From: an uncultured Christensenellaceae bacterium
GTDB taxonomy: Bacteria > Bacillota > Clostridia > Christensenellales > CAG-314
Reading direction: 5' to 3'
NCBI GenBank assembly: GCA_910586625.1
Contig: CAJUIZ010000001.1
Span: forward strand, 310,001-374,000
Length of the DNA stretch: 64,000 bases
Shown in pieces: positions 25,623-35,327 of this stretch. Numbering within the stretch: position 1 is the stretch's first letter; every line of letters starts with the position of its first letter. Under the pieces are notes generated by a model. The model searched no databases and was not told the DNA's origin. It saw only the letters and a list, made by a program, of their open reading frames with translations. The position numbers were made by a program, and so were the translations under genes.

Positions 25623-26729
25623 TCAAACGATTTGCTTTACAGGCAAAATGAAATACAGTACTTCGTCGCTGTCGTAAATAGTAATTACGCAGCTGTTGTG
25701 CTGAGCAAATTCCATTTTGATGGTTTCGGCGTTGATTACCTTCAGGCAATCGTTTATATAGCGCGAATTGTACGCGCATCTCACGTCTTTGCCCGATAAC
25801 GATATGGTAACGTTTTCCTTGGCGGTGCCGTATTGGCTGGTGGAAGATATGTTCATATTGTATTCTTCCACATTAAGAACTACCAGATTGTTCTTTTCGC
25901 TGCGAGACATAATAGCAGCGGTGTTAAGCGCCTTTTCGAATGTTTCCTTGTTAACAAGCAACGTTGACATGAAATCCTTGGGGACTATGTTGTCGTACTT
26001 GATATACTGTCCGCCGAGCAGTCGCGTATACAGCTTGGTATTTTCCATAGCAACCGTCAAGTAGTTGTTTTCTATAAACACTTTCAGTACATTGTCGGAA
26101 TCGGTAAGCAACTTGGAAAGCTCCGACAGACTGCGGGAAGGAATCGTGGCGGATATTTCGTCCACTTTTTCTTCCAAAGCCTTTTTGCTCATTGCAAAAC
26201 GGTATCCGTCGGTTGCCACAGCGGACAGGGTATATTCTCTTGCTTCGAAGTGAACTCCCTTTAACATAGGACGGCTGTCGTCCGTAGCTACGGCAAAAAT
26301 AACGTTGTTGATTATGTCTTTGAGATTTATTTCCTGAACGGCAAAGTATTTAGCTCCGTTAATCGTCTCCGTTTCGGGGTAATCGTTTACGTCCAACGTG
26401 CCGATAGTACATTCGCTGTTGGCCGAGCTTATAAACACGCGGTTGTCTTCGTTTATCTCTAACGAAATGTCGCTTCCGTTATCGGCAATGTTGCGAATGT
26501 AATCTCCGAATATTCTTCCGGGCACAAGCATTGCTCCGCCGACTATTACGTTTGCGTCAATGGTCTTTTCTATAGCAAGATCCTTGTCCGTTGCGTACAG
26601 CGTCAGTCTGTCGTTTTCGGCGCTGATCTTGATACATTCGAGAACCGGAGCTACGTCGCGGCTGGGTAAAGCTTTCGAGACCTTGTTTACCGCGTCGTTG
26701 AGATCGAGACTGTTAACGATTATTTTCAT
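25623..26729 (-). CDS. dnaN: DNA polymerase III sliding clamp (beta subunit)
   Basis: Ring clamp tethering Pol III to DNA. Three-repeat clamp fold of 368 aa. Start MKIIVNSLDLNDAVNKVSKA, LVPGRIFGDYIRNI, RPMLKGVHFE, ATDGYRFAMSKK, and the end YFILPVKQIV near the usual C-terminal PMR(L/V) region. The ATG has AGGAGAG. Its 5' end faces the probable oriC. Confidence 0.96.
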   Translation of the reverse strand: MKIIVNSLDLNDAVNKVSKALPSRDVAPVLECIKISAENDRLTLYATDKDLAIEKTIDANVIVGGAMLVPGRIFGDYIRNIADNGSDISLEINEDNRVFISSANSECTIGTLDVNDYPETETINGAKYFAVQEINLKDIINNVIFAVATDDSRPMLKGVHFEAREYTLSAVATDGYRFAMSKKALEEKVDEISATIPSRSLSELSKLLTDSDNVLKVFIENNYLTVAMENTKLYTRLLGGQYIKYDNIVPKDFMSTLLVNKETFEKALNTAAIMSRSEKNNLVVLNVEEYNMNISSTSQYGTAKENVTISLSGKDVRCAYNSRYINDCLKVINAETIKMEFAQHNSCVITIYDSDEVLYFILPVKQIV

Positions 26730-27180
26730 AAAAAAACTCTCCTTCTAAGTTTTTTCGTATTATCTTCGGTGATTTGAACGTCAATGTATACTATTTCTTT
26801 GGGTAGTAGTGTTATTAGGCGTTGTGAATATGTAATACAACTCACACCGTTTCCGCTATGTTGTACCGCTTGATGCTGTTTGGCACAACATATTGTATTA
26901 TGACTTTAATAATCGGTGTGGACAAGTTGTTAATTACTTTGCGCCTTGTCAAAAGTTATCCACCGAGCGGTTTTTGGGTACGCGTAAATTTGCCGCGGCG
27001 GCGCATTTTTCAGACTTTTTGGCAATGCTTTCGTCCGATATTATTCGTCAAAAATCTGCCGATTTATTTTCTCGGACGGGAGCTGCCTTATGTCAATAAA
27101 TATTTTAACATAATAATAAAAAAAATGCAATGCTTAAATAAATAATCATAGGCGCATTTTTACCGTAAGCAATATTAGTA
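26730..27180. other. Probable origin of replication (oriC) upstream of dnaN
   Basis: Non-coding AT-rich region. Two near-consensus DnaA boxes face each other: TGTGGACAA (26917-26925) and TTATCCACC (26956-26964). A very AT-rich stretch at about 27090-27145 could be the unwinding element. Genes to the right are mostly plus, while dnaN and dnaA lie on the minus strand, as expected at an origin. Few exact boxes are visible, so this rests on position as well as sequence. Confidence 0.55.
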
Positions 27181-27401
27181 GACGATAACGGCGCGTCTAA
27201 ACTCGGCGTGAAAGATGCGTTGGTATGCCAAGCCAAGCAATCGGTCTGTTGCGCGGCGTAGATTTTCAAACGTGTACGTTGCCGACATCGGACAAATCGG
27301 TGTGTAACTATTTTGGCGGTTTGCGCAGCTTAAAGCGATAAAAACCCCTGTTATACAAGCGCGATGCCGCAAAACGCTTGTAAAACGCCGCGGAAGTATG
27401 T

Positions 27402-27446
27402 TAAAATATTAAAGTATAGCTTTATTTGTCCGCGGCAGTGCCGCGG
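27402..27446 (+). promoter_or_regulatory. Possible promoter and leader hairpin of the degV gene
   Basis: TTGTAA (27378-27383), 18-bp spacer, TAAAAT (27402-27407). In the leader, CCGCGGC-AGT-GCCGCGG (27430-27446) forms a tight hairpin 24 bp before the ribosome binding site region. The 27181-27377 stretch holds nothing recognised. Confidence 0.45.
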
Positions 27447-27476
27447 CGGATAACGATTAAAAAGGAGATAATTGCG

Positions 27477-28355
27477 ATGAGCGTTCTTATTTGCGACGCC
27501 GACGGCGAATTGTGGTATACTCGCCAAGAAGAGTTGGGGTTGGATTATATAAAAATGCCGTATTCCTACGGCGGAGAAGAATATTATTACGATTTGGGGA
27601 AAAACACCGATTTCAAGAAATTTTACGCGGCGGTACGCGGCGGAGAAGTTCCCAAAACGATGGCGCTGAACCCCGATGAGTACGTTGAAATATTGGAAAA
27701 ATATTTTTCCGCGGGACAGGACGTTTTGTATGTAAGTTTTTCGCACGCTATGAGCGGAACGTTCGAGCATTTGAACACCGCGCTTAAAACGCTCGGCGAA
27801 AAGTATCCCGAACGTAAGTGCACGGTGTTCGACACCAAAGCCATAAGCCTCGGCGCGGGTATTCAAATGGAGTACGCAGCCGAGCTTAAGAACGGCGGCG
27901 CAAGCGACGAAGAAATAATATCAAAGTTGGAAGAATTTACCGACAGAGTGGCTGTCTACTTCGTAGTCGACGATCTTATGCACTTGAAACGCGGCGGCAG
28001 ACTTTCGGGAGTGGCGGCTTTTGCGGGAACGTTGCTTTCGTTAAAGCCTATCTTAACCTTTGACGAAAAAGGAAGCTTAAAGGTATTCGAAAAGATTTCC
28101 GGCAAACGCAAGGCTCTCAGGAAAATGGCGGACCGTGTTGTAGAAGAACTTACCGGTACGGAGTACAGCGTGTATATTATCGACGCGGATTGCAAGTACG
28201 AAGGCGACTCTCTTGCGGAAATGATTAGGGAAAAACGTCCCGAAGCCAAGATTGTCCGTCAGATAGTAGGACCGGTAATAGGCGCACATTGCGGACCGGG
28301 GACTGTAGGAGTAATTTTTATCGCGGACAAGCGTCCGATACTGCTTCAAAAGTAG
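27477..28355 (+). CDS. DegV family fatty acid-binding protein
   Basis: DegV/FakB-like proteins bind a fatty acid for phosphorylation by FakA. Signs: VLYVSFSHAMSGTFEHLNTA (the SxxLSGTY lipid-head pocket), FDTKAISLGAGIQ, VDDLMHLKRGGRLS (very typical) and SLKPILTFDEKG. The C-terminal HCGPGTVGVIF is the other family signature. Length is 292 aa from the ATG at 27477 with AAAGGAG. The first residue block lacks the common DSTADL motif and has DADGELWYT instead. Confidence 0.9.
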   Translation: MSVLICDADGELWYTRQEELGLDYIKMPYSYGGEEYYYDLGKNTDFKKFYAAVRGGEVPKTMALNPDEYVEILEKYFSAGQDVLYVSFSHAMSGTFEHLNTALKTLGEKYPERKCTVFDTKAISLGAGIQMEYAAELKNGGASDEEIISKLEEFTDRVAVYFVVDDLMHLKRGGRLSGVAAFAGTLLSLKPILTFDEKGSLKVFEKISGKRKALRKMADRVVEELTGTEYSVYIIDADCKYEGDSLAEMIREKRPEAKIVRQIVGPVIGAHCGPGTVGVIFIADKRPILLQK

Positions 28356-28415
28356 CGGCTGTCGGCTTTTCGTTTTACAAGCGTTTATACGACGAATCAA
28401 CACAGGAGACCAATC

Positions 28416-29591
28416 GTGTCAAAAGAAATAACGGTAAAGGAAATATCCATCAACTCGAAAAGAGACAAAAAGAAGTTTTTTAAGTTTCTTATAGATACGT
28501 ACAAGGGCAATCCTTACGCGTCGCCCAATCTTTATTCGGACGAGATGGACGAATTCGACCCGTCGGTTAACGACGCTTTCCGCTTTTGCGAGTGCCGAAT
28601 GTTTTTGGCGTACAGGGGCAGGCGCGTAGTCGGACGTATAGCGGGAATTCTGCACAAGGGCGTAAACGAAAAGAACAACGTAAAACAATTGCGGTTTACG
28701 CGCTTCGACACAATTGACGACTTTTCCGTTACCAAAGCGTTATTCAAACAGCTTGTACTGTGGGCGAAAGAACTGGGTATGGAAGAAATTATCGGACCGA
28801 TGAGTTTTTCCGACCTTAACGAAGAAGGTATGCTTATCGAAGGTTTCGACCGCAAAAGCACCTATCAGGAAATATACAATTACGAATATTACGTGTACCA
28901 TATGCAGCGTTTGGGAGCTTACAAAGTGGTGGATTGGAACTGCTACCTTATCAAGGTCCCCGAACAGCACGACGAACGTATAAGCCGTGTTGCCGAATAC
29001 GTAAAAAAGCGCAACGGCTACGAAGTCGCGGACGTATACGCGTTTGCAAAGTCGAAGGACAAGAGCAAGCTGCGCGAGCTTATGATGAGCTGTTTGGACG
29101 TAATGAACGACGCATTTGAAGATTTGTACGGTACGAGTCCGCTGAGCGAAAAGCAGCAAAAGCGCGAAGTAAATATGCTTACGCAGGTATTTTTGCCCGA
29201 GCTTGCCTGCGCCGTGCTTAAAGACGGCAAGGTGGTTTGTTACGGCTTTTGTATGCCGTCTATGCTTGAAGTTTTGCAAAAGGGTAAAGGGCATATTTTC
29301 CCTATGGGTATTATACCGTATATCAAGACGATGACTCATCCTACCGTTGCGGATATGATGTCGATAGGCGTTACGAGCGAACACAAGAATTTGGGCGCGG
29401 TATCCATAATTTTCGACCATATACTAAACGGGTGTATAAAACTCGGGGTACAGTATCTCGAAACGGGACCGGAGTTAGAAGATAACCGCAGCGTGCAGAA
29501 CTTGTGGAAGAATTACGACCGAGCTCTTGTAAAACGCCACCGTTGCTGGGGTATGAAGGTAGACGAGCTCGACCGTATAGTAAACGAATAA
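28416..29591 (+). CDS. GNAT-fold acyltransferase-like protein (YghO-like)
   Basis: 391 aa with GTG start (CAGGAG upstream). The N-terminus (MFLAYRGRRVVGRIAGI) and the GMEEIIGPMSFSDLNEEGML stretch match large GNAT-like proteins of unknown substrate that include YghO; the C-terminal half has YLETGPELEDNRSVQNLWK. It follows degV by 60 bp and may be cotranscribed. Reaction unknown; acyl transfer is inferred from the fold only. Confidence 0.65.
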   Translation: MSKEITVKEISINSKRDKKKFFKFLIDTYKGNPYASPNLYSDEMDEFDPSVNDAFRFCECRMFLAYRGRRVVGRIAGILHKGVNEKNNVKQLRFTRFDTIDDFSVTKALFKQLVLWAKELGMEEIIGPMSFSDLNEEGMLIEGFDRKSTYQEIYNYEYYVYHMQRLGAYKVVDWNCYLIKVPEQHDERISRVAEYVKKRNGYEVADVYAFAKSKDKSKLRELMMSCLDVMNDAFEDLYGTSPLSEKQQKREVNMLTQVFLPELACAVLKDGKVVCYGFCMPSMLEVLQKGKGHIFPMGIIPYIKTMTHPTVADMMSIGVTSEHKNLGAVSIIFDHILNGCIKLGVQYLETGPELEDNRSVQNLWKNYDRALVKRHRCWGMKVDELDRIVNE

Positions 29592-29597
29592 AAAACA

Positions 29598-29638
29598 ACG
29601 CGTTCAAATCCGTTACGGAACGAACGCGTTTTCTATTT
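29598..29638 (+). terminator. Terminator after the GNAT-like gene
   Basis: AACGCGTTC / GAACGCGTT stem with a 15-nt loop, then TTCTATTTT. Confidence 0.8.
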
Positions 29639-29700
29639 TGTCGATTTGCAAATTTTGCGGCAATTCGGCCGTTACTCTTACGGCGTTTGGAAAAAAGCGG

Positions 29701-31119
29701 TTATTTGATATAATTGTTCCAAAACGCACTGGTTAACAGCTTGTTGTTGGTTTGCACCCTGACGACCGAGCCAGTCAGCTTTTCTTTGAGAAGATAAAAC
29801 CCGGGATTCTTATCTTTTTGTTCGAGCTTGTACTGCATTTCGTTTTTTATTAACCGTTTAAGTATATCTTCGACTTCGTTAGTAGATTGACAGACGATTA
29901 CACCGCCGGCTACCCCCGTTTGAAAGTTTACCAAACGGCTTAGCGGGTGAACGTCTTTGTAGAATTTTGCCTTACCGTCCTTTTCCTTGCAATAAAATAT
30001 TGTAGGCTTGCCCATACTGAGCGCCATAGCCGCTTCGGCGTCTTTGCCGTAGCTGTCCTTTAATCCCGCCGAGTAAACCAAAATTCGCGCCGATTTTACC
30101 ATAAGGCACTCTATCAACCCCTTATCTTCGTGCGAATCGGCTGCGCTTATCGTAGGGTCGAAGTACCGAAGCTTAATGCCGTTGTTTTCCAAAGTTCCGA
30201 ATATTTCCGAGCAGAAATTCGCCATTTCCATAAAGTCTTTTTTATTACGCATACTTGTAGCTACGTAAACGTCCAAATCGTTACATAACGACAAATAGAG
30301 CGATGTATTTTTAGTGGCTTTGTCATGCGCTACAAGAAACCTATCTGAAAGATTTTTTGCTTTTGCTTCGGCTTCTTTTTCCGATTTTACAACGTCGTTC
30401 GTTTCCGAGACGGAATCTTGAAAAATACTCATCTGTTGATAGTTTTCTTCTTTCTTGTGTTTTTCGTCTGTATATTTACCTTCCAGTAAGTCTTGGAATT
30501 TGATGCGTTTAATGCCCTTACTGACGGCGTTTTTGCAGGCTTCGACTATCAATTCGATGAACTTTTCTCTGTTTTGAGGTGTAGCCAGCGTTTTGCACGC
30601 CATTTCGGAAATTAAATAACGGTCATTTTTATCTATATCTTCGAAATGCAGTGCTTTGCCGCGTTTAATTATCTTTTGCGTGTCGAATTTATTTTTATCG
30701 AAAATATCTTGTAGTTCTTTTGTAGAACGTTGAGACAGATAATCATAACCCGCCTGAATATTTCCGAATAAAAACAGACAGTCGATAAATACTCTTTCGA
30801 ATCCCCATTTTAATTGTTCTATCGAAGTTACGGTAGCTCCGCTTACGGGTACGTAGGGCTTGCGTATTTTATAAAAATGATCTTTCGGAGTTGTTAACCA
30901 ATAGTATTCGAAAAAGTCGTCCGACATATTTCTTAGACCGTCGAGACTCAGCAATTGGTCTAACTGAACTTTGGACAGGGGATTTTTTTCGATATCTCCA
31001 AGCAAAGCGAATAATCGGTCGGAGTTGGGTCTGTCCGAAATAAAATTGCATATGTTTACATCTGTCTGCTGCGAGTACATAATATCTGCGAAATATTCGA
31101 TTATATTTTGTTTTTCCAT
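29701..31119 (-). CDS. Uncharacterised protein with a C-terminal nucleoside-deoxyribosyltransferase/TIR-like domain
   Basis: 472 aa from the ATG at 31119 (AAGGAG, spacing 6; a TTG five codons upstream lies inside this site). The N-terminal 270 residues are mostly helical and unlike anything I can name. The C-terminal part (about 280-400) has DVYVATSMRNKKDFMEMA, then LMVKSARILVYSAGL and DAEAAMALSMGKPTIFYC. That is the strand-helix order and a conserved Glu in the xxAExxMA position of nucleoside 2-deoxyribosyltransferase-like domains, relatives of TIR and found in many defence proteins. Single gene, minus strand, preceded and followed by unrelated genes. Function inferred at domain level only. 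Confidence 0.55.
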   Translation of the reverse strand: MEKQNIIEYFADIMYSQQTDVNICNFISDRPNSDRLFALLGDIEKNPLSKVQLDQLLSLDGLRNMSDDFFEYYWLTTPKDHFYKIRKPYVPVSGATVTSIEQLKWGFERVFIDCLFLFGNIQAGYDYLSQRSTKELQDIFDKNKFDTQKIIKRGKALHFEDIDKNDRYLISEMACKTLATPQNREKFIELIVEACKNAVSKGIKRIKFQDLLEGKYTDEKHKKEENYQQMSIFQDSVSETNDVVKSEKEAEAKAKNLSDRFLVAHDKATKNTSLYLSLCNDLDVYVATSMRNKKDFMEMANFCSEIFGTLENNGIKLRYFDPTISAADSHEDKGLIECLMVKSARILVYSAGLKDSYGKDAEAAMALSMGKPTIFYCKEKDGKAKFYKDVHPLSRLVNFQTGVAGGVIVCQSTNEVEDILKRLIKNEMQYKLEQKDKNPGFYLLKEKLTGSVVRVQTNNKLLTSAFWNNYIK

Positions 31120-31366
31120 AACTTTCTCCTTCAAATGTTCGAATTTTTTGTAGTAGTTTTGCTTTTGTCGTTTTTTGAAGATTATTGTTATATTTTATCT
31201 TTTTTACTTAATTAGACAGTTATAAGTTAACCGAATGAAAAATGCGTCTGTTACGTAATTATTTTGCATATTAGATTGTCGCACGTTTCGGCAGTCGTTT
31301 CAAGGACGCCGAAGAATTCGAAATATCTCAAAGGTTCGCTGCGCGGGCTTGGTGAATGGCAGTAAA
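31120..31366. other. Intergenic region, no gene recognised
   Basis: AT-rich upstream of the gene above, with no clear promoter consensus. Beyond the terminator listed separately I see nothing in it. Confidence 0.5.
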
Positions 31367-31408
31367 CACAAAAAATAAAGCCTTCCGCATTTGACTGCGG
31401 AAAGCTTA
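31367..31408 (-). terminator. Terminator of the phosphoesterase gene
   Basis: Minus strand AAGCTTTCCGCA / TGCGGAAGGCTT with a short loop, then TTATTTTTT. Confidence 0.85.
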
Positions 31409-31433
31409 GTTGTTTATTATAGGCTGCGCTCGT

Positions 31434-33185
31434 TTATTTCAGTTTTGTAGTAAATTCCGTCTTTGCCGCGCCGTTTACAAACGGGTTGTATACCGAAACT
31501 CTTTGTCCCTGCGCGTTTAAGTAAACGTGCGTTTGCGTTCCTGCGGCAAAGTCTGCACGCGTTTCCAATCCTATATGGTCGCGTTTGTTTAGCGCACCTA
31601 CCTTGTCTGTTTGCGTAGTGCCGCGCCGTCCTGCTATAAAGGAATTGAATCGATAATCCGTCACGCGCCCGTTAAAGGTTTTATTCGGCTTAAATTCGGC
31701 GTTGTACGTAAGCGTTCCGTCGGCGTTGTTTTCCGTGCGTACGTTACCCAATCCGTCGTTTTGCAGGAAAGGATACAAATCGTGCTGATGTCCGGATACT
31801 ACAAGGTCGGGAGCAATCTCGTTTAACAGCTCTGTCCACATTGTTTTTACTTCCGCGTGGTTGCCGCGTTGGTTTATAAATTGAACAGGGATATGACTGC
31901 AAGCCAAGGTGTACTTAAAACCGTCGTTTTTGTTGCTGTCGACAATATCTTTAAGCATTGCCGTCTGCTCTGCCTGATACTGTTGAAATTGCGCCGTGCC
32001 GTAGTACTCCCACCAGTCGTCGTCGTGATCTTCGCCTATATCGAGAGTTATGCCGAATACGTCCTTGCTTCCGCCGTCGTAATTGCCGAAGGTAAATTCG
32101 TAGTAAAAGTTTCCGTTTTTGGAGCCGACGTATTTATACAGGTCTTCGGCGTACAAGCCTTTTATTTCGTGGTTGCCCCTTGCGTATACAACGGGTATTT
32201 CACCTTTGGTAGTATCGAAAGCGAGCAGGTTGGTAAACTGCGCGTCGTATTCGCTGTCAATCATTGTATACGAGTCGCCGAGTATAACAAGAAAGTCCAT
32301 ATCCTTTACGTTTGCCGCTGCGCGCGCAGCGCCTTTTCTCGAACCGTGGACGTCGCTCATCGTATAAAACACAAGCCCGTCGCTCGAATTAACTGGACGG
32401 AAAGAATATTCTTTGGTAAACTCCTTGCCCTTGTATCCGCCGAAAGGTCCGCGGTAAATCATTGTTTGCGCGCCGATGGTGTATTTGCCCGCTTTGTCCA
32501 GCTTTTCCTGCGGAACGGTTACTTTGTGAACGAGATCTTTGGACTTCATACTGCCTGCGTACAGGTCGTAATATTTTTCCCCGTCTATTTCTACCCAAGC
32601 AAGACTTTCGTCGTTGGTGGAAAATACTATTTGATACTCGTCTTCTACGGCGTATACGACCGCTTCGTATGTAAAGTAGTTGGCTTTTACGTCAAACGCT
32701 ATAAGAACCGTACCGAGTACCGCAACGGACAGCGTTACGCACTTCAACGCCGTGCACAGCTTCCCCCTGCCTGTCGGCGGAAAGAACAGCAGCAGTCCGA
32801 AAACAGCAAGACACGCCGCAATAAGCACGGATTCGCCGAACTTCGGCAATATAAACACAACGTAGTCCTTTGCGCCCATTATAACTACAACTATTTCCAG
32901 TACAAGAAATACTCCGCTGAGAGACAGCGACGTTATAAAGGGCCACTTGCGTTTGCCGCTCCAAATAAAGGATGCGGCTATTGCGAAAATAACAGCCAAA
33001 AACATAACAATGCAAAGCATCAGCGGCGTTTCCATTATAAAAAACGACCGATTCGTATCCGCGCCGAATTGTTTTGAAATTCCGCTCCAATTGACGCGTA
33101 AAGCCAGCCAAAACAGCGCCGTCAATAAGCTGAACGTAACGGAAAGCACTGCGAGCCAATGTTTTTTCAGTTTTTGAATAAGCAT
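31434..33185 (-). CDS. Membrane-anchored metallophosphoesterase
   Basis: 583 aa from the second ATG (GGGGA upstream); an ATG five codons earlier has no ribosome binding site. Four to five N-terminal membrane segments occupy about residues 5-170. The calcineurin-like phosphoesterase follows in the second half: MSDVHGS (DxH), VILGDSYT (GD), YARGNHEI (GNHE), ACSHIP and VVSGHQHDLYPF (GHxH). All metal-ligand motifs are present. It is topologically likely outside the membrane (inference). Substrate unknown. Single-gene unit with terminator. Confidence 0.85.
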   Translation of the reverse strand: MLIQKLKKHWLAVLSVTFSLLTALFWLALRVNWSGISKQFGADTNRSFFIMETPLMLCIVMFLAVIFAIAASFIWSGKRKWPFITSLSLSGVFLVLEIVVVIMGAKDYVVFILPKFGESVLIAACLAVFGLLLFFPPTGRGKLCTALKCVTLSVAVLGTVLIAFDVKANYFTYEAVVYAVEDEYQIVFSTNDESLAWVEIDGEKYYDLYAGSMKSKDLVHKVTVPQEKLDKAGKYTIGAQTMIYRGPFGGYKGKEFTKEYSFRPVNSSDGLVFYTMSDVHGSRKGAARAAANVKDMDFLVILGDSYTMIDSEYDAQFTNLLAFDTTKGEIPVVYARGNHEIKGLYAEDLYKYVGSKNGNFYYEFTFGNYDGGSKDVFGITLDIGEDHDDDWWEYYGTAQFQQYQAEQTAMLKDIVDSNKNDGFKYTLACSHIPVQFINQRGNHAEVKTMWTELLNEIAPDLVVSGHQHDLYPFLQNDGLGNVRTENNADGTLTYNAEFKPNKTFNGRVTDYRFNSFIAGRRGTTQTDKVGALNKRDHIGLETRADFAAGTQTHVYLNAQGQRVSVYNPFVNGAAKTEFTTKLK

Positions 33186-33458
33186 AGTAATAGTCCCCAT
33201 TCGTCGGTAAAAGTGTCGGCGCTGTTTCTACGCTTGCGCAGTATAATGCGCTGCTTACAGTAACATTTTGCCGAATATAATACAGTATATCATATATAGG
33301 GCATTCAAACAATATCCGATTTTATAAATAAGAAATTATTGTCCTATGTTCATCTTTTACGGTAAAAAAAGGCGACTTCGTATCAGGAAGCCGCCGTTTG
33401 TATTATTAAACGTTTTCGCCGCTACGGTTTCGGCGGTTCGAACGGCGCGTTTGTATTG

Positions 33459-34232
33459 TCAACGGTATCGTTGATCGAATTTTTGCTGATTAGTCCATAT
33501 TTTCATAACCGCGGTAGTGGGCAGTAAACGCGTAAGCCGCGTTTGACTGCGAGCTATAAATCCGCATATGGAAATATCTTTGCCGCGCATTATATCTTCG
33601 TACGCGCGCTCGGCAACGTCCTTGGGGTCGTACATAACGGTATAGTTGATAACAACCTTGTGGTCGTCCCGCTCCGCTCTGTCGAAGAAATGCGTTTTGG
33701 TCCAAAACGGACAAACGGCGCACACCGTTATGCCGCGCGGTTTGAGCTCGACGTTCAGAGCCCGCGCGTAATTGTGTACAAAAGCCTTGGTAGCGGAATA
33801 TACCGAAACGTACGGCGTAGGCTGAAACGCCGACACGCTGGAAATTTGCGCTATTTTACCGCCCTTCGGCATATAGGGCAGGCAGTACTCCGTAAGCAGC
33901 AGCAACGCTTCGCAATTCAAGCGTATCATATTTACGCTTTGTTCTACCGGTATTTCATCGTATCTGCCGAATTTGCCGAAGCCGCTTGCGTTAACCAGCC
34001 ATTTTACGTCCGGTTTGTCTGTTTTAAGCGCGTCATTTATTATGCTTACGCCGTCCTTGGTTAAGTCTGCGGCAAACGTGCGCGTAGGCGTTTTCATCTT
34101 TGCCGCCGTTTCGTCCAAACCCGCTTGATCCAACGCAACAAGCCACATTTCGGCTAATCCCAAACCGTCCAGTTTGAGAGCGAATGCTCTGCCTATTCCG
34201 CTTGACGCTCCCGTAACTATTGCAATATTCAT
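33459..34232 (-). CDS. Short-chain dehydrogenase/reductase
   Basis: Classical SDR, 257 aa: TGASSGIG dinucleotide motif at the N-terminus, VNASGFG (NAG position), ISSVSA catalytic Ser, YSATK (YxxxK) and VCPFWTKT (PGxxxT position). Substrate unknown. The C-terminus is longer than the minimal SDR and basic. It is next to the phosphoesterase but is a separate unit. Confidence 0.88.
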   Translation of the reverse strand: MNIAIVTGASSGIGRAFALKLDGLGLAEMWLVALDQAGLDETAAKMKTPTRTFAADLTKDGVSIINDALKTDKPDVKWLVNASGFGKFGRYDEIPVEQSVNMIRLNCEALLLLTEYCLPYMPKGGKIAQISSVSAFQPTPYVSVYSATKAFVHNYARALNVELKPRGITVCAVCPFWTKTHFFDRAERDDHKVVINYTVMYDPKDVAERAYEDIMRGKDISICGFIARSQTRLTRLLPTTAVMKIWTNQQKFDQRYR

Positions 34233-34487
34233 ATATGCACCCCCTGAACATAGTTTTTACAGGGAAAGGCGCGTCTATACGTCGAAAGCGATAATATCGG
34301 TATTGCCTGCAATGCACGCCGCAGTTTTGGTACGTTTTCCGAGATATTCGGCTCGGAACGCGTGCGGCCGAAGCCTTACACGCGGCAGCACACGAGTGTT
34401 TCGTTTACCGCGGGGAACGTCTCCGACGCATTATGCGACAGTGCCGTTTGCTCGCAAGCGAAAGCGGCTTTAAGCGGGATACGCGGG

Positions 34488-34712
34488 TTATAACCATTTG
34501 GCGCGGGAAATTTCCCTTTTGGCAACCTTTTCTAACTTTTCGTCGGAATCGGGCAGCGGAATTCTCATTGCGTCTACGTCTAACAGCACGAATTTCGGCT
34601 TGTTGTTTTTGAATATTACAACGCAGCCGTCTTCTTCCGCTTGGCGTACGACCTTGGAAAAATTTTGGTTGGCTTCCGTCATGGATACTATTTGATTGCT
34701 GTCTATTAACAT
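34488..34712 (-). CDS. Phd/YefM-family antitoxin-like protein, no toxin partner
   Basis: 74 aa. The N-terminus IVSMTEANQNFSKVVRQAEEDG and the strand VVIFKNNKPKFVLLDVDAM match the DNA-binding part of Phd/YefM antitoxins; the C-terminus is shortened. AAGGAG precedes the ATG. No toxin frame (Doc, YoeB, RelE type) adjoins it on either side, so it is an orphan, perhaps a regulator or a remnant. Confidence 0.8.
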   Translation of the reverse strand: MLIDSNQIVSMTEANQNFSKVVRQAEEDGCVVIFKNNKPKFVLLDVDAMRIPLPDSDEKLEKVAKREISRAKWL

Positions 34713-35201
34713 ATTCGTCTCCTTCGTTGCTTGGTATTTTTGTTACGGTCTGCCTACAAGTTTGTTGTAATGTTTTGGATAAAACGCATTCGATATGCCC
34801 GTTGTCAATGGTTCTAAGCTTATATGCTAATGAATTAACATACTTTGCCTGACCTAAAAATACGGCGCAATCCCAACAACCGCGGTGCGGCTCGGAAAAT
34901 TTGTCCGAATTGCTTCTCGCATTCGAGCGGCGTGCGCGTGTGTCAAAAGTTACGATAACAAATTTTTACGCTTTTTATCAAGCCGCCGCAGCTTTTTTTG
35001 CATTGACGAAGCTGTTTTATCCGCCAATATTGTATCATAAAAATAGGATAAATTCAACCTTTTTTCTGAAATGTTATATAACATAATTTTAATAAATTAT
35101 TCCACAAAAGTGACATATTTTGACGATTTACTTGATTTTTTACGCATTTTCGGGCGCAGAAATGAACTTTAATTGTAAATAATTTTTTATTGTGTAATCT
35201 A
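34713..35201. other. AT-rich intergenic region, no gene recognised
   Basis: About 490 bp between the antitoxin-like gene and the alpha-glucan promoter. Several short frames in it have no ribosome binding site or family features. No repeat stands out. Confidence 0.5.
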
Positions 35202-35231
35202 TTGACAAGTCGGTACGGGGGGGGGTATTAT
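35202..35231 (+). promoter_or_regulatory. Alpha-glucan locus promoter with a 9-G tract in its spacer
   Basis: TTGACA (35202-35207), 18-bp spacer, TATTAT (35226-35231). The last nine spacer bases (35217-35225) are all G. Slippage would change the spacing and hence promoter strength. Confidence 0.7.
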
Positions 35232-35327
35232 ATATGAACATAATAATAATGAAAATAGATATAATGGAATTTTTTGTAATCGGACTGACAACTCGGCGGC
35301 AAAAGTAAGTTTGTATCTTTACAGGGG

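Noticed and set aside
31857..33077. 406-codon plus-strand frame opposite the phosphoesterase
   Set aside because: Shadow of a clear calcineurin-like gene.
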